DNA of 42,964 bases from Chloroflexota bacterium (GTDB lineage: Bacteria > Chloroflexota > Limnocylindria > Limnocylindrales > CSP1-4): positions 1-42,964 of the forward strand of contig PNAP01000090.1 in the NCBI GenBank assembly GCA_003169735.1, read 5' to 3'. A program made the translations under genes and the position numbers. A model generated the notes under the pieces. It was not told where the DNA came from, ran no database searches, and saw nothing but the letters and a program-made list of their open reading frames with translations. Below are positions 28,605-39,833 of this stretch, in pieces (the first letter of the stretch is position 1; each line of letters begins with the position of its first letter).

Positions 28605-31600
28605 TTGGACCTGCCCCTTTCTCGAACGGCGCGAGAACGCTACGGCTTCGATGAGCCGTTGACGCCACCGGCCGAAGCAGCCGCTCCCGGCGGCGACCCG
28701 GCACGCCGCTTGGCACGCCGCATGGTCGAGCGCCGCCCGCCCGGCTCGCCACGCCCGCCCGGCCCCCATCAGCTGCAGGCGATGGCTGTCATCCACGAAG
28801 CGATGCACCGCGTGGCCGACCGCTACACGCTGGCTATCACCCAGGCGCAGTCGCCCGAAGGCGGCGGCTCACCCGGAACGACAGCTGCGACCGACGCCGC
28901 CGGGACCGACACCGCCGCCCCGTCCGCGACCGCCAGGCCCGGCGACGCGCTCTTCGCGAGCGCTCTCGAGCGACTCACCAAGGAGGTCGGCGCCGAGCCG
29001 GTCCAGGAAGCGCTGCTGGCGTATACGAGCGAGTTCCCACCGCCACCAGTCTTCCGTGACGGCCAGCCGCCCTTCGACTACCTCCAGGACTCGGACGATG
29101 AGCGGGACAACCGCGACCTGGCCCTCGAGGAGCTGCTGCTGCTCTGGCTGGCGAATCGGAATCCGGCCTTCATGCGGCACGCCGAGCTGTTCGACGACTG
29201 GCCGGTCGCGCGGGCCTCGCTTTACAACGAGATCGTCGAAGGGCTGCGGCGGCACATCAGCCGATCGGGCGGCATCGGCGGCCGCGATCTCGTGGCCACG
29301 CTCCTGGCGCCGATCCAGGCCTCGCCCGATTCCCTCGACGGTCAGTTGCGCTACATGCGCGCCAATTGGCCTGAGGTGGCCGATCTCGTCGACCGGTGGG
29401 AACAGGCGCCGGGCGGCTCCGCCGACGCCGACCTTGCCGACGAGGACGTCCCCGAGATCGCCGTCCCGGTGGCCGGCGGCGGAGGCCCCGGCCCGGCCGA
29501 CGCACAGGCGCTCCACGGATTCCACGGCCTCGACGAGGAGACGGAGCGCTACAGCCTCGACCGCGATTGGATGCCGCGGACCGTGCTCATCGCCAAGAGC
29601 ACGTACGTCTGGCTCGACCAGCTCTCGCGTACCTACGGTCGCGCGATCCGGACGCTCGACGCCATCCCGGACGAGGAACTCGACCGTCTCGCGAGCCAGG
29701 GAATGACCGGTCTGTGGCTCATCGGCGTGTGGAGCCGGAGCGTGGCGTCGCAGCGCATCAAGCAGGCGCGCGGCAACCTCGAAGCCGTCGCGTCCGCGTA
29801 TTCGCTGATGGATTACCGGATCAGCGACGACCTCGGCGGCGAGGGCGCGTTCGCCGATCTCAAGGCGCGCGCTGCGGCCCGAGGGATGCGCATCGCCTGC
29901 GACATGGTTCCCAACCACATGGGCATCGACGCCTACTGGGTGGTCGATCACCCCGAGCGGTTCATCAGCCGAGCCGATTCGCCCTTCCCGTCGTACCGCT
30001 TCACCGGCCCCAACCTCTCCAACGACGAGCGGGTCGGCATCTATCTCGAGGATCACTACGCCGACGGCTCGGACGCGGCGGTGGTCTTCAAGCGCGTCGA
30101 TCGCTGGAGTGGCGAGGAGCGATACGTCTACCACGGCAATGACGGCACGGGCATGCCCTGGAACGACACCGCCCAGCTCGATTACCTGCGCGAGGACGTC
30201 CGCGAAGCGGTCATCTCGACCATCCTGGCCGTCGCGCGCCGCGCACCGATCATCCGTTTCGACGCTGCCATGACGCTCGCCCGTCGCCACGTCCAGCGGC
30301 TCTGGTATCCGCTGCCCGGGTCGGGCGAATCCATCCCCTCGCGCGCCGAATCAGCGATGGACCCGGCCGAATTCGCGCAGCGCATGCCCGACGAGTTCTG
30401 GCGCGAGGTCGTCGACCGGGTTGCCGCGGAAGCGCCCGACACGCTGCTCCTGGCCGAGGCGTTCTGGCTGATGGAGGGCTACTTCGTCCGCACCCTGGGC
30501 ATGCACCGCGTCTACAACAGCGCCTTCATGCACATGCTGCGCGACGAGAAGAACGCCGAGTACCGGCTCGTGCTCAAGAACACGCTCAGCTTCGACCCGG
30601 AGATCCTCAAGCGCTACGTCAACTTCCTGTCGAACCCTGACGAGCGGACGGCCATCGACCAGTTCGGCGACGGCGACAAGTACTTCGGTGCGGCGACGAT
30701 GCTGGCGACGCTGCCCGGCCTGCCGATGTTCGGGCACGGCCAGGTCGAGGGGTTCTCCGAGCGCTACGGCATGGAGTTCCAGCGAGCGCGCCTCGCCGAG
30801 GAGCCGAACCCGCCGTTGGTCGCGCAGCACGAGGAGCGGATCTTCCCGTTGCTGCACCGGCGGTCGCTGTTCGCGGAGGCGCGCGACTTCGCGCTGTATG
30901 ACCTTGTCGCGGACGACGGCGGCGTCAACGAGGACGTCTTCGCCTATTCGAACCGCGAGGGTGGCAGCTCGTCACTCATCGTGTACCACAACCGCTATGC
31001 CGAGGTTCGCGGCCGGATCCGCGAATCGGCGCCGATGTCGCTGCCCGACGCCGGTGTCGAGGGCGGCCGGCGTTCCGTGACCCGGTCGCTCGGGGAGGCG
31101 CTCGGCCTGCCGACCGACGACGCTGCGTGGGTCATCCTGCGCGACGGGCGCAGCGGCGTGGAGTGGCTGCGGCGGTGCCGCGACGTGCACGAGAGCGGCC
31201 TGGATGTGGAACTCCACGCCTACGAGTGCCGCGTCTTCATCGAACCCCAGGTCGTCATCGACGTGGATGGTCGCTACGCGCGACTGGCCGAACGGCTGGG
31301 CGGCGGCGCCACGGCCAGCGTCGAGGGCGCCATGCACGACGCGCTGATCGACCCGGCCCATGCCGCCATCGGCGAGTTGTTCGAAGCCGGGTCGTTCCGA
31401 CGCATCGCCGGCGCCGCGCTTGGCCAGGACGACGCGGGCGCCGAGGCGACGCTGGCCGCGGAGCGGGAACGCGCGGCGCCGTTGCTCGACCGCGTCGCTG
31501 CGGCCGGCGGCGGCTCGAGCGGTGAAGCGGCGTCTGGCCTGGACCGACGACTGCGCACCCTGGTGGCCATGGTCCGCGGCTCGCGGCGCCCGGAAGCACA

Positions 31601-32234
31601 CCCGACCGTGCTGGTCGTCACGCGCTGGCTCGGGGCCGACCGCTCGCGCTGGGCGACCATCCTCGGCTGGGCCTACGGCGAGGCGGTCGGCCAAGCCCTC
31701 GGGCTGGGCGGTGCGTCCGACGATGGTATCGGTGACTGGTCATCGACCTGGGGTGTGGACGCCGCGATCGGCAATGCCACGCGCGGCCTTGGTGCCGCCG
31801 ACGCGCAGATCTGGCGCGCGGTCGAGATCGCGCGGGCGCTGCTCGTCCTTCCCGCGCCTGCCCTCGAGGCGGGTGGCGGCGCAAGCGAGACGAGCGGCCG
31901 AACCGAGGCGGATGCCGGTCGCGCGGTGCCGGCTGCGTGGCTCGAGCTTCCCGCCGTCCGCCAGGCGAGCGGCTGGAACGCGTGGCAGGCGCAGGCGTAC
32001 GTGGAGAGAGATGCGTACCTCGGGATGCTCGACGCGCTCCTCGCGCGCGACGCCATCCTGGTCGCGTCCGGCGACGGTGATCCCGGCGCGCTGGCGGCGG
32101 TGGCCGACGCAGTGGCGCGCCATCGCGCGGTGGCAGAAGCGGCGGGATGGCGAGTCGGCACGATCGGCGATGCGCCCGACGCAGACGCTGCCACCGCGGA
32201 GGCTGCCACCGTCTCGGGCCAAGCCAGCCACTGA
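28605..32234 (+). CDS. Very large GH13-like alpha-glucan enzyme of the GlgE operon
   Basis: 1209 residues from a TTG; the frame has no ATG or GTG between 28530 and 28605. Residues 1-300 are an unrecognised mostly helical domain with low-complexity stretches. Residues about 320-760 are a GH13 barrel: MTGLWLIGVWSRS, region I DMVPNHMG, region II IIRFDAAM with nucleophile D553, region III LLLAEAFW with acid/base E618, region IV FLSNPDER with D679. In region IV the usual His before Asp is Pro. About 450 C-terminal residues after the barrel contain a domain rich in Ala and Gly that I do not recognise. The stop overlaps the glgE ATG by one base, so it works in the same alpha-glucan pathway, perhaps as hydrolase, transferase or branching-type enzyme. 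TATCCT at 28538-28543 is a possible -10 for the whole operon. Confidence 0.8.
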   Translation: MDLPLSRTARERYGFDEPLTPPAEAAAPGGDPARRLARRMVERRPPGSPRPPGPHQLQAMAVIHEAMHRVADRYTLAITQAQSPEGGGSPGTTAATDAAGTDTAAPSATARPGDALFASALERLTKEVGAEPVQEALLAYTSEFPPPPVFRDGQPPFDYLQDSDDERDNRDLALEELLLLWLANRNPAFMRHAELFDDWPVARASLYNEIVEGLRRHISRSGGIGGRDLVATLLAPIQASPDSLDGQLRYMRANWPEVADLVDRWEQAPGGSADADLADEDVPEIAVPVAGGGGPGPADAQALHGFHGLDEETERYSLDRDWMPRTVLIAKSTYVWLDQLSRTYGRAIRTLDAIPDEELDRLASQGMTGLWLIGVWSRSVASQRIKQARGNLEAVASAYSLMDYRISDDLGGEGAFADLKARAAARGMRIACDMVPNHMGIDAYWVVDHPERFISRADSPFPSYRFTGPNLSNDERVGIYLEDHYADGSDAAVVFKRVDRWSGEERYVYHGNDGTGMPWNDTAQLDYLREDVREAVISTILAVARRAPIIRFDAAMTLARRHVQRLWYPLPGSGESIPSRAESAMDPAEFAQRMPDEFWREVVDRVAAEAPDTLLLAEAFWLMEGYFVRTLGMHRVYNSAFMHMLRDEKNAEYRLVLKNTLSFDPEILKRYVNFLSNPDERTAIDQFGDGDKYFGAATMLATLPGLPMFGHGQVEGFSERYGMEFQRARLAEEPNPPLVAQHEERIFPLLHRRSLFAEARDFALYDLVADDGGVNEDVFAYSNREGGSSSLIVYHNRYAEVRGRIRESAPMSLPDAGVEGGRRSVTRSLGEALGLPTDDAAWVILRDGRSGVEWLRRCRDVHESGLDVELHAYECRVFIEPQVVIDVDGRYARLAERLGGGATASVEGAMHDALIDPAHAAIGELFEAGSFRRIAGAALGQDDAGAEATLAAERERAAPLLDRVAAAGGGSSGEAASGLDRRLRTLVAMVRGSRRPEAHPTVLVVTRWLGADRSRWATILGWAYGEAVGQALGLGGASDDGIGDWSSTWGVDAAIGNATRGLGAADAQIWRAVEIARALLVLPAPALEAGGGASETSGRTEADAGRAVPAAWLELPAVRQASGWNAWQAQAYVERDAYLGMLDALLARDAILVASGDGDPGALAAVADAVARHRAVAEAAGWRVGTIGDAPDADAATAEAATVSGQASH

Positions 32235-34213
32235 TGCCACCGATCGACGATCCGGCGAGCCACCAGCGCGTGGTCATCGAGGCGATCCAGCCTCAGGTCG
32301 ACGCCGGCCGCTTCCCCATCAAGCGCGTCATCGGCGAGACCGTCACCGTCGAGGCCGACGTGTTCGCTGATGGCCACGGCGAGGTCGTGGCGCGTCTCCT
32401 CTGGCGGCATTCGGCCGACGCCGAGTGGCACATCGAGCCGATGCTGCCGATCGGTAACGATCGCTGGCGCGCCTCGTTCCGGGTCACGCGGATCGGCCGA
32501 TACGACTACCAGGTCGAGGGCTGCGTCGACCGTCTCGGCACCTGGATCCACGACTTCGCCCGGCGCGCCGAGGCCGGCCAGGATCTCGCCGTCGAGCTGC
32601 TCATCGGAGCCGGGCTCGTCGACGACGTCGCGGACCGCGCCACCGAGCCCCGTGAAGCGACCCGACTGCAGGCCCTCGCCGCTCATCTTCGCGACGTGGC
32701 CGAGCCCCAGGCCGCGCGCACCAAGGTCGCGCTCGATCCTCGTCTCATCGAGATGGCCGCGCCGCACCCCGACCTGGCTCACGCGACCCGATCCGAACCG
32801 GCGCTCAGCGTCGTCGTCGATCGGCAACGAGCTTTGTTCTCGACCTGGTACGAGCTTTTCCCGCGCTCGACCGCCGAGGAAGCGGGCCGGCACGGCACAT
32901 TCCGCGACGTCATCGACCGGCTGCCCTACGTCGCTGGCATGGGCTTCGACGTGCTCTATCTGCCACCCATCCACCCCATCGGCACGAGTTTTCGCAAGGG
33001 ACCCGACGACGCTCTGGTCGCGGGCCCGACCGATCCGGGCGTGCCGTGGGCGATCGGTGGCCCGGACGGCGGCCACACCGACCTCCAGCCCGAGCTGGGC
33101 ACGATGGACGACTTCCGTGCCCTCGTCAGCGCCGCCCACGAGCTCGGCCTCGAGATCGCCCTCGACATCGCCTTTCAGGCGTCGCCCGATCATCCCTGGG
33201 TGACCGAGCACCCGACGTGGTTCAAGCATCGTCCCGATGGCACCGTGCAATACGCCGAGAACCCGCCCAAGCGCTACCAGGACATCTACCCGTTCGACTT
33301 CGACAGCGAGGACTGGCCAGCGCTCTGGGAGGCGCTCCTGCGCGTGATGACCTACTGGGCAGGGGAAGGCGTGCGCATCCTGCGCGTCGATAACCCGCAC
33401 ACCAAACCGTTCGCGTTCTGGGAGTGGGCCATCACTCGGCTCAAGGCGGACTACCCGGATGTCATCCTGCTGGCCGAGGCGTTCACTCGCCCGAGGGTCA
33501 TGGAGCGGCTCGCGAAGCTTGGCTTCAGCCAGTCGTACACGTACTTCACGTGGCGCACCACCAAGGGGGAGTTGACGGCGTACCTGACCGAGTTGATGAG
33601 CACCGAGGTGAGCGAGTTCCTGCGCCCGAACCTGTGGCCGAACACGCCCGACATCCTCCATGAGACGCTCCAGGTCGGCGGCCGGCCGGGTTTCGAGGCC
33701 CGGCTCGTCCTGGCCGCGACGCTCGCGTCGAGCTACGGCATCTACGGCCCGCCCTTCGAGCTGATGGAGTCGGTGCCGCGCGAACCCGGCAGCGAGGAGT
33801 ACCTGCACTCGGAGAAGTACCAGCTCCGGCACTGGGACCTGACCACGGACGCGACCCTCGGCCCGATGATCACGCGCCTCAACGAGATCCGCCGCCAGCA
33901 TCCGGCGCTCCAGGCCAATGACGGCCTCCGCTTCCACCGCATCGATGGCGAGCGCCTCATCGCCTATTCCAAGCGCACGCCCGACGGGTCGGACGCGATC
34001 CTGACCGTCGTCAACCTCGATCCCGATGCCACGGCGGCGGGCATGATCGACCTGGACCTCGAGGCGCTCGGGCTCGACGAGACGGACACGTTCGATGTCC
34101 ACGACCTGCTCGATGGCGCGACGTACCGCTGGACGGGCGGTTCCAACTACATCGAGCTCGAGCCGGGGCATCGCCAGGCGCATGTCTTCGAGATCGTCCG
34201 GGTGCGGCCATGA
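32234..34213 (+). CDS. glgE: Maltose-1-phosphate maltosyltransferase GlgE
   Basis: 659 residues. It extends alpha-1,4-glucan with maltosyl units from alpha-maltose-1-phosphate. After an N-terminal beta-sandwich domain ([22 protein letters not shown]) comes [22 protein letters not shown], the GlgE-specific [27 protein letters not shown], and the catalytic blocks [16 protein letters not shown] (nucleophile D386) and LLAEAFTRP (acid/base E415). These match S. coelicolor GlgE D394 and E423 with an eight-residue shift. The maltose-1-phosphate site [14 protein letters not shown] is intact. The ATG overlaps the GH13 stop, and the stop overlaps the TreS-Mak start (ATGA), giving a coupled three-gene operon. 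No glgB is in the window. Confidence 0.97.
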   Translation: MPPIDDPASHQRVVIEAIQPQVDAGRFPIKRVIGETVTVEADVFADGHGEVVARLLWRHSADAEWHIEPMLPIGNDRWRASFRVTRIGRYDYQVEGCVDRLGTWIHDFARRAEAGQDLAVELLIGAGLVDDVADRATEPREATRLQALAAHLRDVAEPQAARTKVALDPRLIEMAAPHPDLAHATRSEPALSVVVDRQRALFSTWYELFPRSTAEEAGRHGTFRDVIDRLPYVAGMGFDVLYLPPIHPIGTSFRKGPDDALVAGPTDPGVPWAIGGPDGGHTDLQPELGTMDDFRALVSAAHELGLEIALDIAFQASPDHPWVTEHPTWFKHRPDGTVQYAENPPKRYQDIYPFDFDSEDWPALWEALLRVMTYWAGEGVRILRVDNPHTKPFAFWEWAITRLKADYPDVILLAEAFTRPRVMERLAKLGFSQSYTYFTWRTTKGELTAYLTELMSTEVSEFLRPNLWPNTPDILHETLQVGGRPGFEARLVLAATLASSYGIYGPPFELMESVPREPGSEEYLHSEKYQLRHWDLTTDATLGPMITRLNEIRRQHPALQANDGLRFHRIDGERLIAYSKRTPDGSDAILTVVNLDPDATAAGMIDLDLEALGLDETDTFDVHDLLDGATYRWTGGSNYIELEPGHRQAHVFEIVRVRP

Positions 34214-37200
34214 GCGAGGCGCGCGAAGGCGGTGACACTCGCTGGTACAAGGACGCCATCCTCTACGAGCTGCATGTCCGGGCGTTCATGGACGGCAACG
34301 GCGACGGCAAGGGCGACTTCGGCGGCCTCATCGGCAAGCTCGATTACCTCCAGGATCTCGGCGTCACCGCCATCTGGCTGCTGCCGTTCTACCCGTCGCC
34401 GCTCAAGGACGATGGGTACGACATCGCCGATTACACGAGCGTCCACCCCGACTACGGCACGATGCGCCAGGTCCGAGCGTTCATCGCGGCTGCCCATGAC
34501 CGCGGCCTGCGCGTCATCACCGAGCTCGTCTGCAACCACACCTCGGACCAGCACGCCTGGTTCCAACGGGCTCGCCGCGCGCCGAAGGGTTCCGCAGCGC
34601 GCGACTACTACGTCTGGAGCGACACGCCCGACAAGTACCGCGACGTGCGCATCATCTTCAAGGACTTCGAGACGTCGAACTGGGCATGGGACCCGGTGGC
34701 CGATGCCTACTACTGGCACCGCTTCTACTCGAGCCAGCCCGACCTGAACTTCGACAGCCCGCACGTGCGCACGGCGGTGCTCAAGGCGCTCGACTTCTGG
34801 CTCGACCTTGGCGTCGACGGCGTCCGCCTTGACGCCATCCCCTATCTCTTCGAGCGCGAGGGCTCGAACGGCGAGAACCTGCCCGAGACGCATGCCTTCA
34901 TCCGCGAGATGCGTGCCCACATCGACGCCAACTACGGCGATCGCATGTTACTTGCCGAAGCTAATCAATGGCCAGAGGATTCGGTTGCCTACTTCGGCAA
35001 CGGCGACGAATGCCACATGTGCTTCCACTTCCCGCTCATGCCGCGCATGTTCATGGCCGTGCGGATGGAGGACCGCCATCCCATCCTCGACATCCTCGAC
35101 CAGACGCCGGCCATCCCCGACTCGGCACAGTGGGCGCTCTTCCTGCGCAACCACGACGAGCTGACCCTGGAGATGGTCACCGACGACGAGCGCGACTACA
35201 TGTGGGGCGAGTACGCGTCGGACCCCCGCATGAAGCTCAACCTCGGCATCCGCCGCCGCCTCGCGCCGCTGATGGGCAACGACCGGCGCCGCATCGAGCT
35301 GATGAACGGGCTCCTCTTCGCGCTACCGGGCACGCCCGTCCTGTACTACGGCGATGAGATCGGCATGGGCGACAACGTCTATCTCGGCGATCGCAACGGC
35401 GTGCGCACGCCGATGCAGTGGTCGGGCGACCGGAATGCCGGCTTCTCCGAGGCGAACCGCCAGCAGCTCTACCTGCCGGTCATCACCGACCCCGAGTATC
35501 ACTACGAGGCGGTCAACGTCGAGGCGCAGCAGGGCAACCCCCAGTCGCTGCTGTGGTGGACCAAGCGGCTCATCGCGCTGCGCAAGCAGCATCGCGTCTT
35601 CGGGCGTGGCTCGCTCACGTTCCTGGAGCCCGAGAACCGCAAGGTGCTCGCGTTCGTGCGCGAGTTCGAGGACGAACGCGTGCTCGTGGTTGCCAACCTG
35701 TCGCGGTTCGTGCAGTACGCCGAGTTGGACCTGACCGCGTTCCGGGGCCAGGTGCCGGTCGAGATGTTCGGGCAGGGCGAGTTCCCGGCCATCGACGAAC
35801 ATCCGTTCGTGGTGACGCTCGGCCCACACTCGTTCTACTGGTTCCAGTTGACGCTGCCGGCTCAGGGTGCCGTGAGCGGCGATACGCCGGCCGCCGTCCT
35901 GCCTGCCGCGGCCGATCTCGAAGCGCTCCTGACCGGCCGCTCGTCGCGTGCGGCGCTGCTCCGGATCCTGCCGCTCTACCTGCGCGACCGTCGCTGGTTC
36001 GGGGGCAAGGCGCGACGCATCCGGGAGATCCGCTACCTCGACCAGGTGAGGATGCCCTTAGACGGGTTGGATGCCACCCTGGTGCTCATCTCGGTGGAAT
36101 ACGGCGAGGGCGAGGCCGACACGTATGCGCTCCCCCTCGCGCTGGCCGATGACGAGACGGCACGAACCATCGTGCGCGACGTGCCGGGCGCCCTGGTCGC
36201 CCGCGTCGGCGGCCCCACCGGCCCCGCGCTGTACGACGCGTGCCTCGATCCGCGCTTCGATCGGGTCCTGCTCGAGGCCGTCGGTGCGAGCCGGCGCTTC
36301 CGCGCCGCGTCCGGCGCGACGGTCATCGGCCACCGGACCGATGCCTACAAGCGGCTGCGTGGCGGGCGGGACGCCAACGTGGCGCCATCGGCGGGGCGGC
36401 TCGAGCAGAGCAACACGTCGATCACCTACGGCGACCGCTTCATCCTCAAGCTCTATCGCCGCGTCGAGAGCGGCATCAACCCCGACGTCGAGGTCGGGCG
36501 GCTGCTGACCGACGAGGCGTTCGCGTCCACGCCGGCTGTCGGTGGCTGGCTGGAATACCGGCCGGAACGCGGGGAGTCGACCGCCATTGGCCTGCTCCAG
36601 CAGCTGGTCCCCAACCAGGGCGACGTCTGGCAGTCGACCGTCGGCGAGCTTGCCCATTTCTTCGAGCGAGCCGTGACCGAGGGGATGCGCCCACCGGACC
36701 CGGGTCCGGCCACCGCCGAGCGACTGCTCCGGATGACCGGCGAAGCGCCATCAGCGCCCGCCGAGCGGGTCGATGGCGTGATCGGCGGTTTCCTCGAGAC
36801 CGCGGCGTTGCTGGGGACGCGGACGGCCGAGCTGCATCTGGCCCTCGCCCGCCCCGACGACCCGGCCTTCGCGCCAGAGCCGTTCTCGGCGCTGTATCAG
36901 CGCTCGCTCTACCAGGGCATGCGCACGCAGGTCGTCGAGTCGCTCGGCCTGTTGCGTCGCCAAATGCCGGGCCTGCCCGAGACATCGCGCCCGCTGGCCG
37001 CCGCCGTCATCGGCGCCGAAGCCGGCCTCCAGGCGCGATTCCGAGCGCTGCTCGCTGCTCGCCTGGACGGGGCGCGCATCCGGATCCACGGGGATTACCA
37101 CATGGGCCAGGTGCTCTGGCGCGGCCGAGACGTGGTGATCATCGATTTCGAGGGCGAGCCCGGTCGGCCGTTGAGCGAACGCCGGCACAAACGATCGCCG

Positions 37201-37557
37201 CTGCGTGATGTGGCGGGCATGATCCGTTCGTTCCAATACGCAGCCCAGGGGCCGTTGCTCGACTCGCTGACCGGCCAGCAGGTCCGGCCGGAGGATCGCG
37301 CGGCGCTCGAGCCGTGGGCCAGGATCTGGCACGTCCGCGCGTCGGCGACCTTCCTCGGCGCCTATGTCGAGGGGATGCGTGGCTCCGGGCTCATCCCGAC
37401 CGATGCGACGCAACTGGCCACGCTGCTCGATGCATGCCTGCTCAGCAAGGCGCTATACGAACTTGTATACGAGCTGAACAACCGCCCCGACTGGGTGGCC
37501 ATCCCGCTGCGCGGCATCCTCGAGCTGGTCGGTGGGGACGCCGGAAGCAACGGCTGA
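34210..37557 (+). CDS. treS-mak: Trehalose synthase / maltokinase fusion (TreS-Mak)
   Basis: 1115 residues, two enzymes. Residues 1-555 are TreS (GH13): [49 protein letters not shown] (nucleophile D208), LLAEANQWP (acid/base E250), [11 protein letters not shown] (D316), [12 protein letters not shown]. It interconverts trehalose and maltose. Residues about 570-1115 are the maltokinase, which makes maltose-1-phosphate with [42 protein letters not shown] with catalytic Asp and metal ligands, and [15 protein letters not shown]. The fusion feeds GlgE encoded just upstream. Codons 246-259, around E250, use AT-rich codons unlike the rest of the gene. Confidence 0.97.
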   Translation: MSEAREGGDTRWYKDAILYELHVRAFMDGNGDGKGDFGGLIGKLDYLQDLGVTAIWLLPFYPSPLKDDGYDIADYTSVHPDYGTMRQVRAFIAAAHDRGLRVITELVCNHTSDQHAWFQRARRAPKGSAARDYYVWSDTPDKYRDVRIIFKDFETSNWAWDPVADAYYWHRFYSSQPDLNFDSPHVRTAVLKALDFWLDLGVDGVRLDAIPYLFEREGSNGENLPETHAFIREMRAHIDANYGDRMLLAEANQWPEDSVAYFGNGDECHMCFHFPLMPRMFMAVRMEDRHPILDILDQTPAIPDSAQWALFLRNHDELTLEMVTDDERDYMWGEYASDPRMKLNLGIRRRLAPLMGNDRRRIELMNGLLFALPGTPVLYYGDEIGMGDNVYLGDRNGVRTPMQWSGDRNAGFSEANRQQLYLPVITDPEYHYEAVNVEAQQGNPQSLLWWTKRLIALRKQHRVFGRGSLTFLEPENRKVLAFVREFEDERVLVVANLSRFVQYAELDLTAFRGQVPVEMFGQGEFPAIDEHPFVVTLGPHSFYWFQLTLPAQGAVSGDTPAAVLPAAADLEALLTGRSSRAALLRILPLYLRDRRWFGGKARRIREIRYLDQVRMPLDGLDATLVLISVEYGEGEADTYALPLALADDETARTIVRDVPGALVARVGGPTGPALYDACLDPRFDRVLLEAVGASRRFRAASGATVIGHRTDAYKRLRGGRDANVAPSAGRLEQSNTSITYGDRFILKLYRRVESGINPDVEVGRLLTDEAFASTPAVGGWLEYRPERGESTAIGLLQQLVPNQGDVWQSTVGELAHFFERAVTEGMRPPDPGPATAERLLRMTGEAPSAPAERVDGVIGGFLETAALLGTRTAELHLALARPDDPAFAPEPFSALYQRSLYQGMRTQVVESLGLLRRQMPGLPETSRPLAAAVIGAEAGLQARFRALLAARLDGARIRIHGDYHMGQVLWRGRDVVIIDFEGEPGRPLSERRHKRSPLRDVAGMIRSFQYAAQGPLLDSLTGQQVRPEDRAALEPWARIWHVRASATFLGAYVEGMRGSGLIPTDATQLATLLDACLLSKALYELVYELNNRPDWVAIPLRGILELVGGDAGSNG
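34945..34989 (+). other. Short AT-rich codon patch in treS-mak
   Basis: Codons 246-260 read ATG TTA CTT GCC GAA GCT AAT then CAA TGG CCA GAG GAT TCG GTT GCC. TTA, CTT, GCT, AAT, CAA, CCA and GTT are otherwise rare in this gene, while the encoded peptide [12 protein letters not shown] is the normal family motif. Confidence 0.7.
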
Positions 37558-38239
37558 CGCGCTCGCGACCATCCGCGCGGCGGTCATCACCTGTCAGCGG
37601 TGCCCGCGACTCGTCGCCTGGCGAGAGGAGGCGGCTCGGAACCCTCCGCGCCGCTACGCCGGTCAGGTCTACTGGCAGCGGCCCGTGCCTGGCTTCGGTG
37701 ATCCGGCGGCGCACCTGCTGATCGTCGGGCTGGCGCCCGCGGCGCACGGCGGCAATCGGACCGGTCGAGTGTTCACCGGCGATCGCTCGGGCGACTTCCT
37801 TTTCGCTGCGCTCCATGCCACGGGATACGCGAACCAGGCAACGTCGGTCTCGGCTGACGATGGGCTACGGCTCCGCGGTGCCTACATCGCGGCAGTAAAT
37901 CGTTGCTGCCCTCCGGGCAACAAACCGACACCCGCCGAGCGCGACGCCTGCCTGCCGTTCCTCGTGCGCGAGCTGGAGGTGTTAACCAAGGTGCGGGTCA
38001 TCCTCGCGCTCGGCGCCTTCGCGTGGGACGGTGTGCTGCGCGCGTTGGCAGGCCTCGACCATCGCCCGTCCGACTCGAGGCGGCCGGTCTTCGGGCATGG
38101 CGCGGAAGTCTCGGTCGGACCCTATCGCCTCATCGGATGCTTCCACCCGAGCCAGCAAAACACCTTCACCGGTCGGCTGACGCCCGAGATGCTCGAGCAG
38201 GTCCTCGGCGCCGCTCGGCGTGCCGCCGACGGCGACTGA
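37532..38239 (+). CDS. udgB: Family-5 uracil-DNA glycosylase (UdgB)
   Basis: 235 residues from a GTG, overlapping the end of treS-mak by 26 bp. It removes uracil and some other deaminated bases from DNA. The [4Fe-4S] ligands begin C21-x2-C24 (ITCQRCPRL), with [16 protein letters not shown] supplying the others. Motif A is [19 protein letters not shown], where family 5 has Ala in place of the catalytic Asp/Asn of other families. Motif B is [15 protein letters not shown]. Length and motifs are complete. It is probably expressed by read-through from the glucan operon. Confidence 0.95.
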   Translation: MGTPEATADALATIRAAVITCQRCPRLVAWREEAARNPPRRYAGQVYWQRPVPGFGDPAAHLLIVGLAPAAHGGNRTGRVFTGDRSGDFLFAALHATGYANQATSVSADDGLRLRGAYIAAVNRCCPPGNKPTPAERDACLPFLVRELEVLTKVRVILALGAFAWDGVLRALAGLDHRPSDSRRPVFGHGAEVSVGPYRLIGCFHPSQQNTFTGRLTPEMLEQVLGAARRAADGD

Positions 38240-38251
38240 GGGCGGAACTGG

Positions 38252-38327
38252 TGGCGCGCCCGGCGGGACTCGAACCCACGGCCTTCTGCTCCGGAGGCAG
38301 ACGCTCTATCCGCTGAGCTACGGGCGC
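38252..38327 (-). tRNA. tRNA-Arg (anticodon CCG)
   Basis: 76 nt including an encoded CCA. Acceptor GCGCCCG/CGGGCGC, D-stem GCTC/GAGC, anticodon stem TCTGC/GCAGA with loop CTCCGGA (anticodon CCG, reading CGG), variable AGGCC, T-stem GTGGG/CCCGC with loop TTCGAGT. All stems pair, with one G-U in the T-stem. It lies between udgB (convergent) and the NHL lipoprotein gene. Confidence 0.97.
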
Positions 38328-38348
38328 GCGACCGCCATTAGACCACCT

Positions 38349-39698
38349 TCACGGTGCGCCCGGTGTGGTGATGCCGGCGATCCGATAGACGACGCCTTCG
38401 TTGGAGGCCATGAGGAGCGCCCCGGTCGAAGGCTCGATGGCCAGCGCCGTTACCTGCGGCAACGACAGATCAAGGGCTGCCACCCCCGCGTCCTGCGACG
38501 AACCACCGCCCGCCACGCGCGTCATCCCGCCGTCGGGCGACATCTGCATGATCACGTTACCGAACTCGGTGTAGTCAACGACCATGTACAGGTTGCCCTC
38601 GGCATCGAGAGCGATCGTGTTCAAGTGGTTCATCGGCGTGTCAAGGCCGGTCGCGCCAGGCACGAACGGGCCGGAGAACCCTCCATTGCCGCCGATGGTG
38701 GTGATGACGCCCGTTGCCAGATCCACCTGTCGGATCCGATCATTGCGGGTGTCGGCGATGTAGAGCGTCGTTCCCGCCCCGTCCACGGCGATCGACTCGG
38801 GTCGCTGGAGATGAGCGTCGGTGGCCTGGCCGCCGTCACCACCGAATTCGGCCGCGCCATCCCCAGCAACGGTCCGGATCTTCCCCGTTGCCGCGTCCAC
38901 CTCGCGGACTCGACTATTGCCCGTGTCGGCGATGAACAGGTCACCGGCATCGTCCACGGCGACGTCGTAGGGTTCGAACAGGTACGCGCGTCTTGCCGGG
39001 CCACCGTCGCCGTGGAAGGCGGGGTGGGCGCTGTCCCCGGCGATCACCGTGACCTTGCCGTTGGCCAGCACGGACACGACGCGGTGATTGCCGGTATCGG
39101 CCACGTACACCTTGCCGTCGGTGGCGATTGCCACGCCGATGGGCTGTTGAAGGCCACTGGCGGCCGTCTGGATGACGCCGCCGGCGTCGACGACGCGCAC
39201 CCTCGCCGGGTTGGTTTCGACGATCCACACCGACCCGTCCGGGCCGGCTGCGACGCCGAGCGGACGGTCGAGCAGGACTGCTGTTGCCGGCCCACCGTCG
39301 CCCGGGTCGGCCGTGCCGCCACCAGCCAGGACCTCGACGAGGCCACCCGGCAGCGAAGTTGGCGATGGACTCGGCGTCGCCGATGGGGTCGGCGACGCGG
39401 TCGATGATGGGCTTGGCGGAGGGCTTGAGCTTGCCGTCGCGCCCGAAGTCGAGCTGGCCGTCGGGCTCGGCGTCGCTCCGGCCGTCGGGCTGGTTGACGA
39501 GGTCGGGGTCGACGACGGGGCGGGGGCTGATGCACTCGGCAGGGTCGTGGGCGACGTGCTTGGCGCCGCGGTGGAGGTCGTCGGTATCGGCGTCGGAGTC
39601 GACGATCCGCAGGCAGCGACGAGGCACGTGGCGGCGATGACCGCCAGGAGCTGTCGGGCGAACACGTGGATTCGGGTCGATCCGGTCGCAGTCTTCAT
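38349..39698 (-). CDS. NHL-repeat beta-propeller lipoprotein
   Basis: 449 residues from the ATG at 39698. The signal peptide ends CLVAAC (lipid-modified C30). Residues about 31-118 are a Ser/Thr/Pro/Ala linker, then a propeller of NHL repeats: DRPLGVAAGPDGSVWIVET, QQPIGVAIATDGKVYVADTGNHRV, FEPYDVAVDDAGDLFIADTGNSRV, QRPESIAVDGAGTTLYIADTRNDRI and later divergent copies. Each is followed by ITTIGGNG or VTVIAGD-type strands, as in secreted NHL proteins. Such propellers bind ligands or proteins; no catalytic residues were recognised. A longer in-frame start exists but TACCGT lies six bases before this ATG, so the leaderless ATG is preferred. Confidence 0.85.
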   Translation of the reverse strand: MKTATGSTRIHVFARQLLAVIAATCLVAACGSSTPTPIPTTSTAAPSTSPTTLPSASAPAPSSTPTSSTSPTAGATPSPTASSTSGATASSSPPPSPSSTASPTPSATPSPSPTSLPGGLVEVLAGGGTADPGDGGPATAVLLDRPLGVAAGPDGSVWIVETNPARVRVVDAGGVIQTAASGLQQPIGVAIATDGKVYVADTGNHRVVSVLANGKVTVIAGDSAHPAFHGDGGPARRAYLFEPYDVAVDDAGDLFIADTGNSRVREVDAATGKIRTVAGDGAAEFGGDGGQATDAHLQRPESIAVDGAGTTLYIADTRNDRIRQVDLATGVITTIGGNGGFSGPFVPGATGLDTPMNHLNTIALDAEGNLYMVVDYTEFGNVIMQMSPDGGMTRVAGGGSSQDAGVAALDLSLPQVTALAIEPSTGALLMASNEGVVYRIAGITTPGAP

Positions 39699-39704
39699 CG
39701 AGCT

Positions 39705-39710
39705 ACGGTA
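39705..39710 (-). promoter_or_regulatory. -10 box, leaderless start of the NHL lipoprotein gene
   Basis: TACCGT (minus strand), 6 bases before the ATG at 39698, with no Shine-Dalgarno. Confidence 0.45.
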
Positions 39711-39833
39711 GCGCACGAAGATCCGGACAACCGAGGCTACGCTGGCTGGACGGGGGTCCTCCGCGGGCGCCAGTGCCACGACATCGACGAGATGAACCCC
39801 GGGGCCTGCGCCCGACCGATCCGAGGGGAATCG

